Source of the DNA: a virus
Reading direction: 5' to 3' (one strand)
DNA: 59,336 nucleotides
IMG/VR virus record: IMGVR_UViG_3300042507_008591
Location: 1-59,336 of that record
Numbering within the stretch: the first letter of the stretch is position 1; the number at the start of each line of letters is the position of its first letter. The translations under genes and the position numbers were made by a program. Below are positions 7,862 to 15,398 of this stretch, piece by piece. The notes beneath the pieces are model-generated. The model was not told the origin of the DNA. It saw only the letters and a list, made by a program, of their open reading frames with translations, and made no database searches.

Positions 7862-8101
7862 TTATTCTTTCTTTTCGTCTTTTTTCATCATGATTCTCTC
7901 GATTGAAGTGAGCCCTAAAAGTGAACCAACCAAAAACGCGAGAGTTGTATACATGTATTCAGGTGTTGTGCCATTCTTAATGGTTGAAATATAAGTCAAA
8001 ATAATAAGATTTAACAAGGTAACAATCCCTGAAAATCTTTTTGATGAAACGGCAGTCCCTTCACTCAAAAGTTGATTAAAGAATTGTCTTAATCTCTCCA
8101 T
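7862..8101 (-). CDS. Small two-segment membrane protein, holin-like
   Basis: The protein is 79 residues. It has an amphipathic start containing QLLSEGTAVSSKRFSG, two hydrophobic segments (about 27-42 and 52-68) and a lysine-rich cytoplasmic tail. Size, topology and charge fit phage class II holins or accessory membrane proteins. It has a TATTTAT box upstream and precedes the tagged 7262-7840 gene. The LSE near residue 12 also fits the (L/I)xE pattern. Holin function is inference from topology. Confidence 0.7.
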   Translation of the reverse strand: MERLRQFFNQLLSEGTAVSSKRFSGIVTLLNLIILTYISTIKNGTTPEYMYTTLAFLVGSLLGLTSIERIMMKKDEKKE

Positions 8102-8110
8102 AGTTATTGG

Positions 8111-8117
8111 TATTTAT
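8111..8117 (+). promoter_or_regulatory. TATTTAT box in a divergent promoter region
   Basis: Rightward TATTTAT, 33 nt before the ATG at 8151; a second copy at 8139-8145 is closer. Confidence 0.35.
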
Positions 8118-8119
8118 CA

Positions 8120-8126
8120 ATAAATA
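8120..8126 (-). promoter_or_regulatory. TATTTAT candidate late promoter box
   Basis: Leftward TATTTAT, 18 nt before the start at 8101. Confidence 0.45.
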
Positions 8127-8138
8127 TTTTTCTAAAGG

Positions 8139-8145
8139 TATTTAT
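8139..8145 (+). promoter_or_regulatory. TATTTAT candidate late promoter box
   Basis: Rightward TATTTAT, 5 nt before the ATG at 8151. Confidence 0.45.
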
Positions 8146-8150
8146 TTAAT

Positions 8151-8531
8151 ATGAAATATATTATATCCGAATCTCAACACAAAAGACTTCGAGAATTCTA
8201 TAACGATGAAGAAGAAAATAACGTTTTAGGGAATCCGAGTGATGATACTTTGATGGTTGCCGATTTTCTTTTAAGATACGATTTGGTTGACCCAAGAAGT
8301 TTATTGATAATGGATGATGAAATTCAAGTATTTGGTTTTGAAGGGCAAGAATTCCCTTACTTCAATGACAACTACGTTTCATTTCATGTTTCTAACAACA
8401 GAGGAAATATTGATATTGAAGTAGAATTCCCAAGATATGAAAACGAGGAACTCGGAGGACTCGATGAGGTTATTCAATACATTAATCAAATCGCCGAGAA
8501 CTACTCTATCTTTAATTGGATTATGGATTAA
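8151..8531 (+). CDS. Tagged acidic hypothetical protein, 126 aa
   Basis: It begins MKYIISESQHKRLREF, almost the same first nine residues as the otherwise unrelated 7262-7840 protein. The rest is acidic with alternating strands (VSFHVSNNRGNIDIEVEF) and a helical end. No known family is recognised. The shared tag with an ISE step suggests targeting to the capsid and cleavage before SQ. It is the first gene of a short rightward operon with the next tagged gene. Confidence 0.72.
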   Translation: MKYIISESQHKRLREFYNDEEENNVLGNPSDDTLMVADFLLRYDLVDPRSLLIMDDEIQVFGFEGQEFPYFNDNYVSFHVSNNRGNIDIEVEFPRYENEELGGLDEVIQYINQIAENYSIFNWIMD

Positions 8532-8536
8532 CAAAA

Positions 8537-8543
8537 TATTTAT
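8537..8543 (+). promoter_or_regulatory. TATTTAT candidate late promoter box
   Basis: Rightward TATTTAT, overlapping the alternative ATG at 8542 and lying 4 nt before the ATG at 8548. Supports the later start. Confidence 0.4.
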
Positions 8544-8547
8544 GATT

Positions 8548-8868
8548 ATGAGAACTATTGTCATAACTGAATCCCAACTGAAAAAACTGATGGAAGATTC
8601 CTCTGAAATGAACTATCCCAAAGTGGAGGACCGATTCAATACATTTCTGACAAGACTTTCCAAGGGCGAATTGGAAAACGCATTCTACACTTTGAGGAAT
8701 CATCCAATGATGGGTAAAGTAATCAATGTTTACGTAACAGTTAATTGGGATGAAATAAGACCTTCTGACTACGATTACATTGAAGAATACTTAGAAAGAA
8801 AGTATTCAAAGTACATAAGGGAGTTTCTTGACATTCCAACACACAGAGTTTTATTTGAAGTAAATTAA
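8548..8868 (+). CDS. Tagged hypothetical protein, 106 aa
   Basis: Starting at 8548 the protein reads MRTIVITESQLKKLMED, a variant of the IISESQ tag with ITE as the possible cleavage step. The frame is open upstream to 8437, but that extension overlaps the previous gene and destroys the tag position. The rest is a small alpha/beta protein of unknown function (VINVYVTVNWDEIRPSDYDY in the middle). A virion-packaged protein is suspected from the tag alone. Confidence 0.72.
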   Translation: MRTIVITESQLKKLMEDSSEMNYPKVEDRFNTFLTRLSKGELENAFYTLRNHPMMGKVINVYVTVNWDEIRPSDYDYIEEYLERKYSKYIREFLDIPTHRVLFEVN

Positions 8869-8872
8869 AAAA

Positions 8873-8995
8873 ATGGCAAAATCACGTAAATCTTTACCAA
8901 AACCGACTAACAAAAAAACGGTAAACGAAAGAAACAAGAAACAAGTTTTGAATCTTGAGGTTATCAATCGTTTGATGAAGGAAGTTAAAGGTTAA
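8873..8995 (+). CDS. Very small basic protein, 40 aa
   Basis: A 40-residue frame begins 4 nt after the previous stop. It starts MAKSRKSLPKPTNKKT and ends VINRLMKEVKG, with a disordered basic half and a helical half. Its position in a rightward operon and its strongly biased composition support translation. It overlaps the end of the convergent gene by 11 bases. Possible roles are DNA binding or packaging with the tagged proteins; nothing specific is recognised. Confidence 0.55.
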   Translation: MAKSRKSLPKPTNKKTVNERNKKQVLNLEVINRLMKEVKG

Positions 8996-9281
8996 TTTTC
9001 ACCCTTTTTTCGGGGTCTTTCCACCATCCTATTTTTTTACTGAGTTGTTCTAAGCATTCGGTGATATTGCCCTTGTAATGTAACACTTGTCTACCGTCAA
9101 CTTTCATCCAACAACTTGTATCAAATTCATTTTTTCGTTTCTCTAAACGGATGTTGAGTCCTTCTCCTTTAATTTCGACCAACATTAGTTCTGAATCTGT
9201 CAAATATCTTGATTCGAACTTGGGTAGTTGTTCACTAACCGACCAACTAAAAGACCTCTGAACAATATCAAAGTTTTCCAT
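8985..9281 (-). CDS. Hypothetical protein, 98 aa
   Basis: Not recognised. It is a small mixed alpha/beta protein (VEIKGEGLNIRLEKRKNEF, then a CWMKVDGRQVLHYKG strand pair) ending in KIGWWKDPEKRVKINL. An ATG at 9329 is also in frame, but a TATATTTTG box at 9285-9293 lies 3 nt before the ATG at 9281, so I choose that start. It converges on the small basic gene. Confidence 0.65.
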   Translation of the reverse strand: MENFDIVQRSFSWSVSEQLPKFESRYLTDSELMLVEIKGEGLNIRLEKRKNEFDTSCWMKVDGRQVLHYKGNITECLEQLSKKIGWWKDPEKRVKINL

Positions 9282-9284
9282 AAC

Positions 9285-9293
9285 CAAAATATA
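9285..9293 (-). promoter_or_regulatory. Host-type promoter box variant (TATATTTTG)
   Basis: Near match to TAnnTTTG with one extra T, 3 nt before the chosen start at 9281. Confidence 0.35.
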
Positions 9294-9342
9294 ATCACTG
9301 AAAATTGATTTTGAATAGGTTGAAGACAAAAAAATTTATAAT

Positions 9343-9350
9343 TATATTTG
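9343..9350 (+). promoter_or_regulatory. TAnnTTTG host-type promoter box (TATATTTG)
   Basis: Exact consensus, 4 nt before the ATG at 9355. Confidence 0.5.
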
Positions 9351-9354
9351 GGAT

Positions 9355-9750
9355 ATGAATAGATGGTCTGAATTTTTTGTTTTATTGGCAATCGGGATAT
9401 TCCTATTGATTGGTGCCAGTAAATTACGTATAGAGGAAGGTGAACTCCCTGAAAGGATTGTCGAGTCAGACCCTTATGAAAATTTAGAAGACAAACCAAC
9501 CTATGAGGAAGAAGTTCTTCGTGAGTATCATGTTGTGGTGGGTTCATTCACGGACGAGTTGAACGCTCAAAATTACATTAAAGAACTCGAACTCATGGGT
9601 TATGAAGGTAAAATCCTTGTCTCAGACGACTTTCTCTACCGAGTTAGTATCTTTTCTTCAGACGTAAGAGAAGATTGTTCTCAGTTTAAGGAAGATGGTC
9701 CTATTGAGTTGAGAATGTGGATTCTCTATGAACCCTTAGGAATTGATTAG
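9355..9750 (+). CDS. Membrane-anchored SPOR-domain protein
   Basis: The 131-residue protein has an N-terminal membrane anchor (FFVLLAIGIFLLIGA, about 7-21), a short acidic linker and a SPOR domain (about 58-115). The SPOR strand and helix pattern reads YHVVVGSFTDELNAQNYIKE, then LVSDDFLYRVSIFSS. SPOR domains bind denuded septal peptidoglycan glycans. A phage copy facing the periplasm could interfere with host division or aid lysis. It is a single-gene rightward unit with a host-type promoter box 4 nt upstream. Confidence 0.85.
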   Translation: MNRWSEFFVLLAIGIFLLIGASKLRIEEGELPERIVESDPYENLEDKPTYEEEVLREYHVVVGSFTDELNAQNYIKELELMGYEGKILVSDDFLYRVSIFSSDVREDCSQFKEDGPIELRMWILYEPLGID

Positions 9751-9963
9751 TTCATTTTGTCTAAGAATCACAAGTCTTCCGAGTTCCATGCTTAAATCCA
9801 TAAACGCGCGAAAGTCTTTATTTCTAAGCTCAGTCAAGGAACTATGATTATCAAAGTAACGAACAAGTCTTTCCGCCGAGTTAAGTTGTTGTTGGGTCTC
9901 ACAAGACAAGATAACTTTCTTTACCCATTTGTGGATGTCTCCGTAGTGAACAATCTTTTCCAT
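9736..9963 (-). CDS. Hypothetical protein, 75 aa
   Basis: Not recognised. Helical, with the start MEKIVHYGDIHKWVKKVI and the end LVILRQNELINS. The frame is open to 10020 but the ATG at 9963 follows a TACCTTTG box, so the shorter form is chosen. It overlaps the convergent SPOR gene by 15 bases. Confidence 0.65.
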   Translation of the reverse strand: MEKIVHYGDIHKWVKKVILSCETQQQLNSAERLVRYFDNHSSLTELRNKDFRAFMDLSMELGRLVILRQNELINS

Positions 9964-9974
9964 AACTTTTTTTT

Positions 9975-9982
9975 CAAAGGTA
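9975..9982 (-). promoter_or_regulatory. TAnnTTTG host-type promoter box (TACCTTTG)
   Basis: Exact consensus leftward, 11 nt before the start at 9963. Confidence 0.5.
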
Positions 9983-10007
9983 AGACAAAAACATAATCCT
10001 GTCAAAA

Positions 10008-10014
10008 TATTTAT
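10008..10014 (+). promoter_or_regulatory. TATTTAT candidate late promoter box
   Basis: Rightward TATTTAT, 4 nt before the ATG at 10019. Confidence 0.45.
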
Positions 10015-10018
10015 CAAC

Positions 10019-10225
10019 ATGATAAAATTGAATGTTCAAGTTGGAGACACCATCCTGATGGGTAGGTTCAAAAACAAAAAGGTAGTTGTGAAAACTATAA
10101 CGTACGATGATTGGGGAATGCCTTTAGTAAATGGTAAACCAATCTGTACTTTCAGGGTTTTACCAAAAAAAGAGGATGTTGGTTGTGGATGTGATAATTG
10201 TACCTGTGGGTATAAAGAAAGTTAA
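10019..10225 (+). CDS. Small Cys-cluster protein, 68 aa
   Basis: A small beta-rich protein whose C-terminus has GCGCDNCTCG, four closely spaced cysteines that could bind a metal. The N-terminal part (VGDTILMGRFKNKKVVVKTI) looks like a KOW or SH3-like barrel. No family is recognised. It overlaps the convergent gene by 4 bases and has a TATTTAT box. Confidence 0.65.
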   Translation: MIKLNVQVGDTILMGRFKNKKVVVKTITYDDWGMPLVNGKPICTFRVLPKKEDVGCGCDNCTCGYKES

Positions 10226-10449
10226 GGAATGTCCTTAAAAGGAGCACCTCCCCAAAATATTCTTATGAAACCCAAAGAAAGATTGTGATGTTGTCCATCA
10301 TACCAAAAGTGGTCGTAGTTTGGTTTCCAAAAACCGAATTCGAAAATTAAATAATCTAATTTGGTAAGGCGAGATAACCACTGATTATGTCCACCCTTTT
10401 TATCGGTTTCACCATTAAATACAGAAAGGTTTCTTTTAAAATATTTCAT
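10222..10449 (-). CDS. Hypothetical protein rich in aromatic residues, 75 aa
   Basis: Basic at the start (MKYFKRNLSVF), then unusually rich in Trp, Phe, His and Tyr (FWKPNYDHFWYDGQHHNLS). It resembles small phage and cyanophage unknowns whose sequence ends FIRIFWGG. Function unknown. A TACATTTA box lies 5 nt before the ATG. Confidence 0.7.
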   Translation of the reverse strand: MKYFKRNLSVFNGETDKKGGHNQWLSRLTKLDYLIFEFGFWKPNYDHFWYDGQHHNLSLGFIRIFWGGAPFKDIP

Positions 10450-10454
10450 TTTCT

Positions 10455-10462
10455 TAAATGTA
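10455..10462 (-). promoter_or_regulatory. Host-type promoter box variant (TACATTTA)
   Basis: One mismatch to TAnnTTTG, 5 nt before the start at 10449. Confidence 0.4.
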
Positions 10463-10471
10463 CAACAAAAC

Positions 10472-10738
10472 TTAAGATTCTGAAATATATTTTCTAACTA
10501 ACAACTGTAAAAGTTCCTCCGCAGCTTCAATTGCGACATCTTCACCATATTCTTTAGCAATCTCATCAAATTTAGGAAGGAACTTCTGACTGAGAATATC
10601 AATTTTTCTATCCCTACTCGATTTCTTTTTATCTTGAACCATGTTGAATCCGAAAGACTGAGGTAATCCTTTTTCTTCGGAAATTATTTTCTCGAATATT
10701 TTTTCCAAATCCTTTTCGGTGAGTTTGACAACTTTCAT
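10472..10738 (-). CDS. Tagged helical hypothetical protein, 88 aa
   Basis: With the start at 10738 the protein begins MKVVKLTEKDLEKIFEKIIS. LTE and ISE steps and the hydrophobic-Lys-Glu pattern fit the tag family in this window. The rest is charged and helical. The frame is open upstream to 10789, but the TATTTAT box at 10743-10749 supports 10738. Function unknown. Confidence 0.68.
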   Translation of the reverse strand: MKVVKLTEKDLEKIFEKIISEEKGLPQSFGFNMVQDKKKSSRDRKIDILSQKFLPKFDEIAKEYGEDVAIEAAEELLQLLVRKYISES

Positions 10739-10742
10739 AATT

Positions 10743-10749
10743 ATAAATA
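10743..10749 (-). promoter_or_regulatory. TATTTAT candidate late promoter box
   Basis: Leftward TATTTAT, 4 nt before the start at 10738; the same AT-rich block holds TATAAATA rightward, upstream of the 10779 gene. Confidence 0.45.
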
Positions 10750-10778
10750 TATTAACATAAACAATTAGTCGTGTAAAA

Positions 10779-11336
10779 ATGGGTGTCAACGATAGTTTAG
10801 AGGTGTTTTTGGATATACTGATGAGAAAGTATCCTGAACTTAAGTCTTCAAGAAGTTACTTTTGGGAAACCTTCGATTCTTCGGGACTCGTTTCAATTGA
10901 AATCCATTCTCTGAGGTATGGTGTCGCATTGTCTTTACCAAATGGTATAATCTTTTCACCCAAGGTGATGAACACATCACTACCGAGTTTATTGTTCGCA
11001 CTTTTCCATGAGGTTGCCCATCAATACCAATTCAAAAAATATGGTACGAAAAAAATGATGGCAATACATACAAAAGAATTTTCAGTCTCAGAAGGTTTGT
11101 CATTTCTAAGACAGATGGAAGTTACCGCTGACCGATATGCGGAACAAAAGTTACACCAAATGAAAAAATTGGGTCTTATGTCCCCAAACGAAATCATCCC
11201 CAAAGGATTTTATAAATCACTCGGGGATGAACACTATTTCAAGATTTATGAAATGACAAAAAATTTATTATCCGAAGAAAACACTAAGGACCCTGAAAGA
11301 ATTTCACAAATTCTCTACGATAAGTTGAAAACTTAA
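10779..11336 (+). CDS. Zinc metallopeptidase-like protein (HEVAH)
   Basis: The 185-residue protein has HEVAHQYQFKKYG (about residue 87), a canonical HExxH zinc site. About 30 residues later EVTADRYAEQ supplies the third ligand and the ExxxD pattern of gluzincin-like peptidases. There is no signal peptide, so it would act in the host cytoplasm or in the virion. The exact family (ImmA-like, M48-like or SprT-like) is unclear. It converges with the secreted nuclease gene with no gap. Confidence 0.75.
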   Translation: MGVNDSLEVFLDILMRKYPELKSSRSYFWETFDSSGLVSIEIHSLRYGVALSLPNGIIFSPKVMNTSLPSLLFALFHEVAHQYQFKKYGTKKMMAIHTKEFSVSEGLSFLRQMEVTADRYAEQKLHQMKKLGLMSPNEIIPKGFYKSLGDEHYFKIYEMTKNLLSEENTKDPERISQILYDKLKT

Positions 11337-11936
11337 TTAATGTTTACAGACAATCTTGTGTTCCTCCCAACCTTTTTCAGGTTTTTTGTTTGGGAAGTGA
11401 TAACATTTCCATTCCTTTGAGTTCTTGAAAAAAATGTGCTTTGTAAACCCGTCAGGTACAGTTGCGTTAGTTGGAAGTACTATTGAAGTCTTATCATAGT
11501 TTAAGGTAATTTTTATAAAAAGGTTTTCCTTGTCATCCCATTTTCTTTCTTGTTCCTCTAAAAGTCTCCATTCACCACGATTCAAATATTGGTCTTGAAG
11601 AGCACAGTTTAAATACGAGAAGGTTGTTTTTAGATTTTCCATATTATCACTAAAGGTTGCCGCAGGTGCCAAATGTCCTTTATCGTAAACATTTTTAGCG
11701 TAATCTTGGTGGTCCGAGGTCTTAATGTTTTTTTCAGCGTAAAAATCCATGGAACCTCTGTTGACATTTGTCGGACGATTTGTTGATTCATAAGATAACC
11801 AAAGTGGTTGTTCTAATTTTTGGGAATAATAGACCTCATAAATTGGTTTTTTTATCAATACGTCTGTCATTGTAATGTTCGATACGAACAAAACAAAAAC
11901 ACCAAACATCAATGAAATATTAGTTATAGTTTTCAT
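11337..11936 (-). CDS. Secreted DNA/RNA non-specific endonuclease (NucA/EndA family)
   Basis: A hydrophobic signal-like N-terminus (about 1-22) is followed by a nuclease core. DKGHLAPAATF contains the catalytic His of the family DRGH motif, here with Lys for Arg. YLNCALQDQYLNRGEWRLLE supplies the magnesium-binding Asn and the conserved WxxLE. The protein is 199 residues, short but complete for the core. It is the last gene of the exported-protein operon. Exported, it could degrade extracellular or periplasmic DNA, for nutrient release, exclusion of other phages or debris clearance. Confidence 0.88.
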   Translation of the reverse strand: MKTITNISLMFGVFVLFVSNITMTDVLIKKPIYEVYYSQKLEQPLWLSYESTNRPTNVNRGSMDFYAEKNIKTSDHQDYAKNVYDKGHLAPAATFSDNMENLKTTFSYLNCALQDQYLNRGEWRLLEEQERKWDDKENLFIKITLNYDKTSIVLPTNATVPDGFTKHIFFKNSKEWKCYHFPNKKPEKGWEEHKIVCKH

Positions 11937-11938
11937 AG

Positions 11939-13129
11939 TTAGAAATTTACTTTACCTGAATATCCAGGTGTAATTATGTAGAAGTTTTGTGAACCCCCAC
12001 GGGTTAGATTTCCCGTCATTATAGACAAAGAACCTGGGTATAATGAACGAACGTTTGTCGTTGAATTTGTTATTGAGATAAATTCACTTGGAGTGAAAAT
12101 AGAAGACCTCGGCACAATAGGTGTGGTTATTAAACCCGATTTCAAACCAAACAAAAAATATTGGTCAGAAACATTTATTTTTCCATCATTATTCAAGTCA
12201 AAACGATAATAATTCAAACCATTAGTCCCAACCAAACCGAAAACAATGTCACTTATTCTTTTACCATCATTATTTGTAAATTGTTGGGTGGGAATTGGCG
12301 CCGTAAACTGTACCCTAAACTCAAAATTATTCACATCTAATCCTGTTGTTAAGAACTGATATCTCCCTTGTGAGTTAGTCATAACTGAACGATTCAAAAC
12401 AAATTCATTTGATACTACTGAGGGACTGAAACGATACTTTTGTGGCGTTAAAATAGACCAAGCACTGGCGTTTTTACCGCCAACAGGAACGACCTTCCCC
12501 CCATCGATGTTAGTTAATCCGAGTGTTGCTCCGTTACCCCCACATAAAGGTTTTGATTGAAAGTTTACATCAATAACATTTGTGGTTTCGAATAAAACAA
12601 TTTGAAAAGTGTGGAGATTAGACCTACAACCATAGTGTGGCACGTTGTTAAAGTTGAATACTAATACTCTGTTCGGAGCGGTTCCTGTGGTGTAGTAGTT
12701 CATATTACCTGTGTTGGGTAATAAATCCTCCCAATCCGCCAGAATTGCGTTTTTAGGTGCACCTCCGTTGGGTAGAAATTGAGCGGTATATCCATTGGTT
12801 TGTCCCGCAGAAAAACCTATCCAACCATTTGAACTAACGTAAAATTGAGTGTAGTTGTTTCCAAAATAATTGAATGTAAAACCTATGTTGTATGGACCTT
12901 GAACACAATCGTCACATCCCGCTAAAGACGCTCCTCCAGTAAAACTATAATTGGAGTAAGTTGGTTCATTTATTTGATAATTTGATATGGACCGTGTATA
13001 GAGTTCTACAGGAACATTGGCAACACCTGTTTGGTCAGCATCATAAACATAACCCGAGAACGTAAATTCTTGACCATGTAGAACGCCAAATAAAAAGAAT
13101 GATATGACTATCAAAAATCCTTTCATCAC
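11939..13129 (-). CDS. Exported protein with nidogen-like and dockerin-like domains
   Basis: A signal peptide ending near HGQ is followed by a short Ig-like regulatory domain (about 22-50). Next is a beta-sandwich region with YVSSNGWIGFS (about 75-240) seen in many Bacteroidota surface proteins. The tail carries two EF-hand-like loops, a degenerate DGKRISDIVFGLVG and the canonical DLNNDGKINVSD, which form a dockerin-like module. It has 396 residues and no obvious T9SS domain. Dockerins bind cohesins, and a cohesin-like domain is encoded in the same operon at 16483-18375. It overlaps the next upstream gene at ATGA. Confidence 0.7.
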   Translation of the reverse strand: MMKGFLIVISFFLFGVLHGQEFTFSGYVYDADQTGVANVPVELYTRSISNYQINEPTYSNYSFTGGASLAGCDDCVQGPYNIGFTFNYFGNNYTQFYVSSNGWIGFSAGQTNGYTAQFLPNGGAPKNAILADWEDLLPNTGNMNYYTTGTAPNRVLVFNFNNVPHYGCRSNLHTFQIVLFETTNVIDVNFQSKPLCGGNGATLGLTNIDGGKVVPVGGKNASAWSILTPQKYRFSPSVVSNEFVLNRSVMTNSQGRYQFLTTGLDVNNFEFRVQFTAPIPTQQFTNNDGKRISDIVFGLVGTNGLNYYRFDLNNDGKINVSDQYFLFGLKSGLITTPIVPRSSIFTPSEFISITNSTTNVRSLYPGSLSIMTGNLTRGGSQNFYIITPGYSGKVNF

Positions 13130-13578
13130 ATCTTAGAAACAGAAACCTCTAACGCCTTTTTTACCGCACTTGCGAATGTTGATTTTTCGAATGGTAGGTT
13201 CTCATCTCTGAGTTCTGCAAAACTCGCTTTTACTGACAACTTAGCAGAACCTTCTCCTGAATATTCAATCCCGTCTTTCTGAATAATCACTTTAACAATT
13301 GTATTCTTTTTTTTAATCATAAAAGGACCAATGTTGATTCCAACTGTTGGTGCCTCTATAGAAGTTATAGAAACGTGAATCGGTAAACCTTGTTCACAGA
13401 TTGTAAATTTTTCCCCCATAAGTTCCTCAGTCAATTGTTTCAATCCAAAAACAAATTTCTTCGAAGACAAATCAGGATTTTCTGTTAAGTTTTCAACCTT
13501 GAAAACCGAGTAACAATTTTGTGCAAAACTCGGAACAGTTAATAAGCTAATAATTGAAATCAAAATAAAGTTTTTCAT
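13126..13578 (-). CDS. Exported periplasmic protein of unknown family, 150 aa
   Basis: The signal peptide is clear (ILISIISLLTVPSFAQ). The mature part is an alternating alpha/beta domain with GLPIHVSITSIEAPTVGIN and ending in a helix (FASAVKKALEVSVSKM). No named family is recognised. Its size and position next to a CsgG-like gene recall small periplasmic partners of curli-type secretion (CsgE/CsgF), but I cannot claim homology. It overlaps the genes on both sides by 4 bases, so it is tightly coupled. Confidence 0.75.
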   Translation of the reverse strand: MKNFILISIISLLTVPSFAQNCYSVFKVENLTENPDLSSKKFVFGLKQLTEELMGEKFTICEQGLPIHVSITSIEAPTVGINIGPFMIKKKNTIVKVIIQKDGIEYSGEGSAKLSVKASFAELRDENLPFEKSTFASAVKKALEVSVSKM

Positions 13579-15059
13579 AATAATATTTTCCCTCCTGTTA
13601 ATACTTGGAACTGTAAAACGCTTCCCTTAAATTCATAAGTACCAGATAAACTTATGTTGTACTTAAAGTTCTTAGATATAGTATAATCCCATGAAGAAAA
13701 AGGAACTATCAAAAGCCCTGAATCCCACCATTTACCCTCGTAAAACTTTGTGAATGGTGAATATACCCCTAAAACCAAAATGTTACCTGATATTTTCTGA
13801 CTCAATTTAAATGGATGGAAACCGCCACCAACAGCTGAAAGGTTGGTAAATACTTCACCCCCCAAACCACCAACCGTAAAATTCAAACCACCCATAAATG
13901 CCGTCTTACCAATTTTTTTTGAGTCCATCATCGTTGTAGTGTTGAAAAAGTTTCTTTCAAAGTCAATCATCGATGAATTAGCAATAATAAAGGTGTTAGT
14001 CCTTTTCGTATTGTTGAATGCCCCATAAAGAGTAAGATTTGTGTTGTTTACAGTTGAAGTAAAGTTCAATAGGAGCCCTTTTGCTCGGGTATTGTTTGTA
14101 TTGGATTTTGTTACTGACATTGTACCTCTGAGTTGACTACTCTTGTCTTCATTTACTCTGATTGCAACAATATCACCAGTTCCTATAACACTTCCTACGT
14201 TTGCCCTTCCTCCTGATTTACCACCCGATGATGAAACAGCATTCGAAACTGAGTTTGTCGTTCCTCCTGTGCCTCCACCTGAACTTTCATTTTGTTTTGT
14301 CGAACCATCAGGAACATTTTGTCCTTGAGATTGTCCTTGAGAAGTGTTCGAACCCGATTGGGTGTTACCACCACTATTCTGACCCGTATTTGAGCCAGAA
14401 TGTGTATTTCCTTGACTTGAGGGGTTTACAGACCGCTGAGACGTTCCACTTCCCCCTTGAGGAACATTATTTGATTGGTTAGTTGTTCCTCCTTCTTGAT
14501 TATTTCCTGTTCCATTTGTAGATGAAGAAGATTGGTTTGTTCCTTGGTTAGTTCCTCCGTTCTGAGACGTCGCATTATTTGATGAATTTCCTTGAGAATT
14601 ATTAGTTGTTCCATTTGAATTCGTATTTTGTTGATTATTCGAAGAGTTGTTACCTCTACGAGAGTTTCCGTTTCCTGAATTGGAATTACCTACGGAATTT
14701 GCAACAGCATTTGATGCTGTCATGGTTGAACTGGCTGTAATACTTGTTAAAGTAGATATTAAATTTTGAGTTATAAACATATTCTGTGATGATTGGGTGT
14801 TGGTAAGTAACTCATCACATGGTTGGTTAGCGGCTTGGGATTGTATTTGATTAATCCAATTGTCAAAGTTACCATTCAGGAAATCAGATTGGCTAAAACT
14901 ACTGATGTTTCCTAAGTAATTGACGGTTATCAATTGATTGGAATTAACATTCAGAACTTTTGTCTCCTTGGAACAAGGGTCCACATAAGAATATGTGAAC
15001 CCCTGTCCAAAAAGATTTGAAGTAAAAATAAGGGATAATATTACTAAAAGTTTTTTCAT
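13575..15059 (-). CDS. Exported N/Q/S/G-rich low-complexity protein with C-terminal beta domain
   Basis: A signal peptide (LLVILSLIFTSNLFGQ) is followed by a small N-terminal domain with two Cys (about 25-110). A long low-complexity stretch (about 120-290) is made almost only of Asn, Gln, Ser, Gly and Thr. The C-terminal half (about 300-494) has alternating strands like an outer-membrane barrel or beta-solenoid (GLLLNFTSTVNNTNLTLYGA). The Asn/Gln/Ser/Gly composition is typical of amyloid-forming or flexible surface segments. Together with the CsgG-like neighbour this suggests a surface or secreted structural component. That is inference. Confidence 0.7.
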   Translation of the reverse strand: MKKLLVILSLIFTSNLFGQGFTYSYVDPCSKETKVLNVNSNQLITVNYLGNISSFSQSDFLNGNFDNWINQIQSQAANQPCDELLTNTQSSQNMFITQNLISTLTSITASSTMTASNAVANSVGNSNSGNGNSRRGNNSSNNQQNTNSNGTTNNSQGNSSNNATSQNGGTNQGTNQSSSSTNGTGNNQEGGTTNQSNNVPQGGSGTSQRSVNPSSQGNTHSGSNTGQNSGGNTQSGSNTSQGQSQGQNVPDGSTKQNESSGGGTGGTTNSVSNAVSSSGGKSGGRANVGSVIGTGDIVAIRVNEDKSSQLRGTMSVTKSNTNNTRAKGLLLNFTSTVNNTNLTLYGAFNNTKRTNTFIIANSSMIDFERNFFNTTTMMDSKKIGKTAFMGGLNFTVGGLGGEVFTNLSAVGGGFHPFKLSQKISGNILVLGVYSPFTKFYEGKWWDSGLLIVPFSSWDYTISKNFKYNISLSGTYEFKGSVLQFQVLTGGKILL

Positions 15060-15397
15060 TCTCCTGTGTTAGAAAGCGTTTCACCATCTTCCTCGTCAAC
15101 CTTCTGAACTAACATTTTATCACGGTCCTCTGAGTTAAACCAATAGTCAACAACTTTATTTAAGTTACCAACAAAAGCACCTAATAGGATTAACAACATT
15201 TCGTTCCAATCTTGATGAATGTCAACTCCTGTAAACGTTGCTAGATTAATACCAAAAATGATGAAGAAAAATAGAAATAATACAATGACGGTGATTCTCC
15301 ATCTATTTGATTGCATTTGTTGAAGCATGAAATAAAAACGATTTTTATCGTCCACCTTAACGTATTCATTACTTGAAAAGAAATTTTTTAATGACAT
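15056..15397 (-). CDS. Two-segment membrane protein, 113 aa
   Basis: Two hydrophobic segments (ITVIVLFLFFFIIFGIN, about 35-52, and MLLILLGAFVGNLNKVV, about 68-84) are followed by YWFNSEDRDK and an acidic tail. The layout LLGAFxxNxxKVxxYWFNS recalls holin-like phage proteins. It could equally be an inner-membrane partner for the exported cluster. It overlaps the upstream end of the N/Q-rich gene by 4 bases and starts 2 nt after the CsgG-like stop. Confidence 0.7.
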   Translation of the reverse strand: MSLKNFFSSNEYVKVDDKNRFYFMLQQMQSNRWRITVIVLFLFFFIIFGINLATFTGVDIHQDWNEMLLILLGAFVGNLNKVVDYWFNSEDRDKMLVQKVDEEDGETLSNTGE

Positions 15398-15398
15398 A

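Noticed and set aside
9200-9547. Minus-strand frame of 115 residues over the SPOR gene
   Set aside because: It overlaps two better genes almost entirely and has no family signal.
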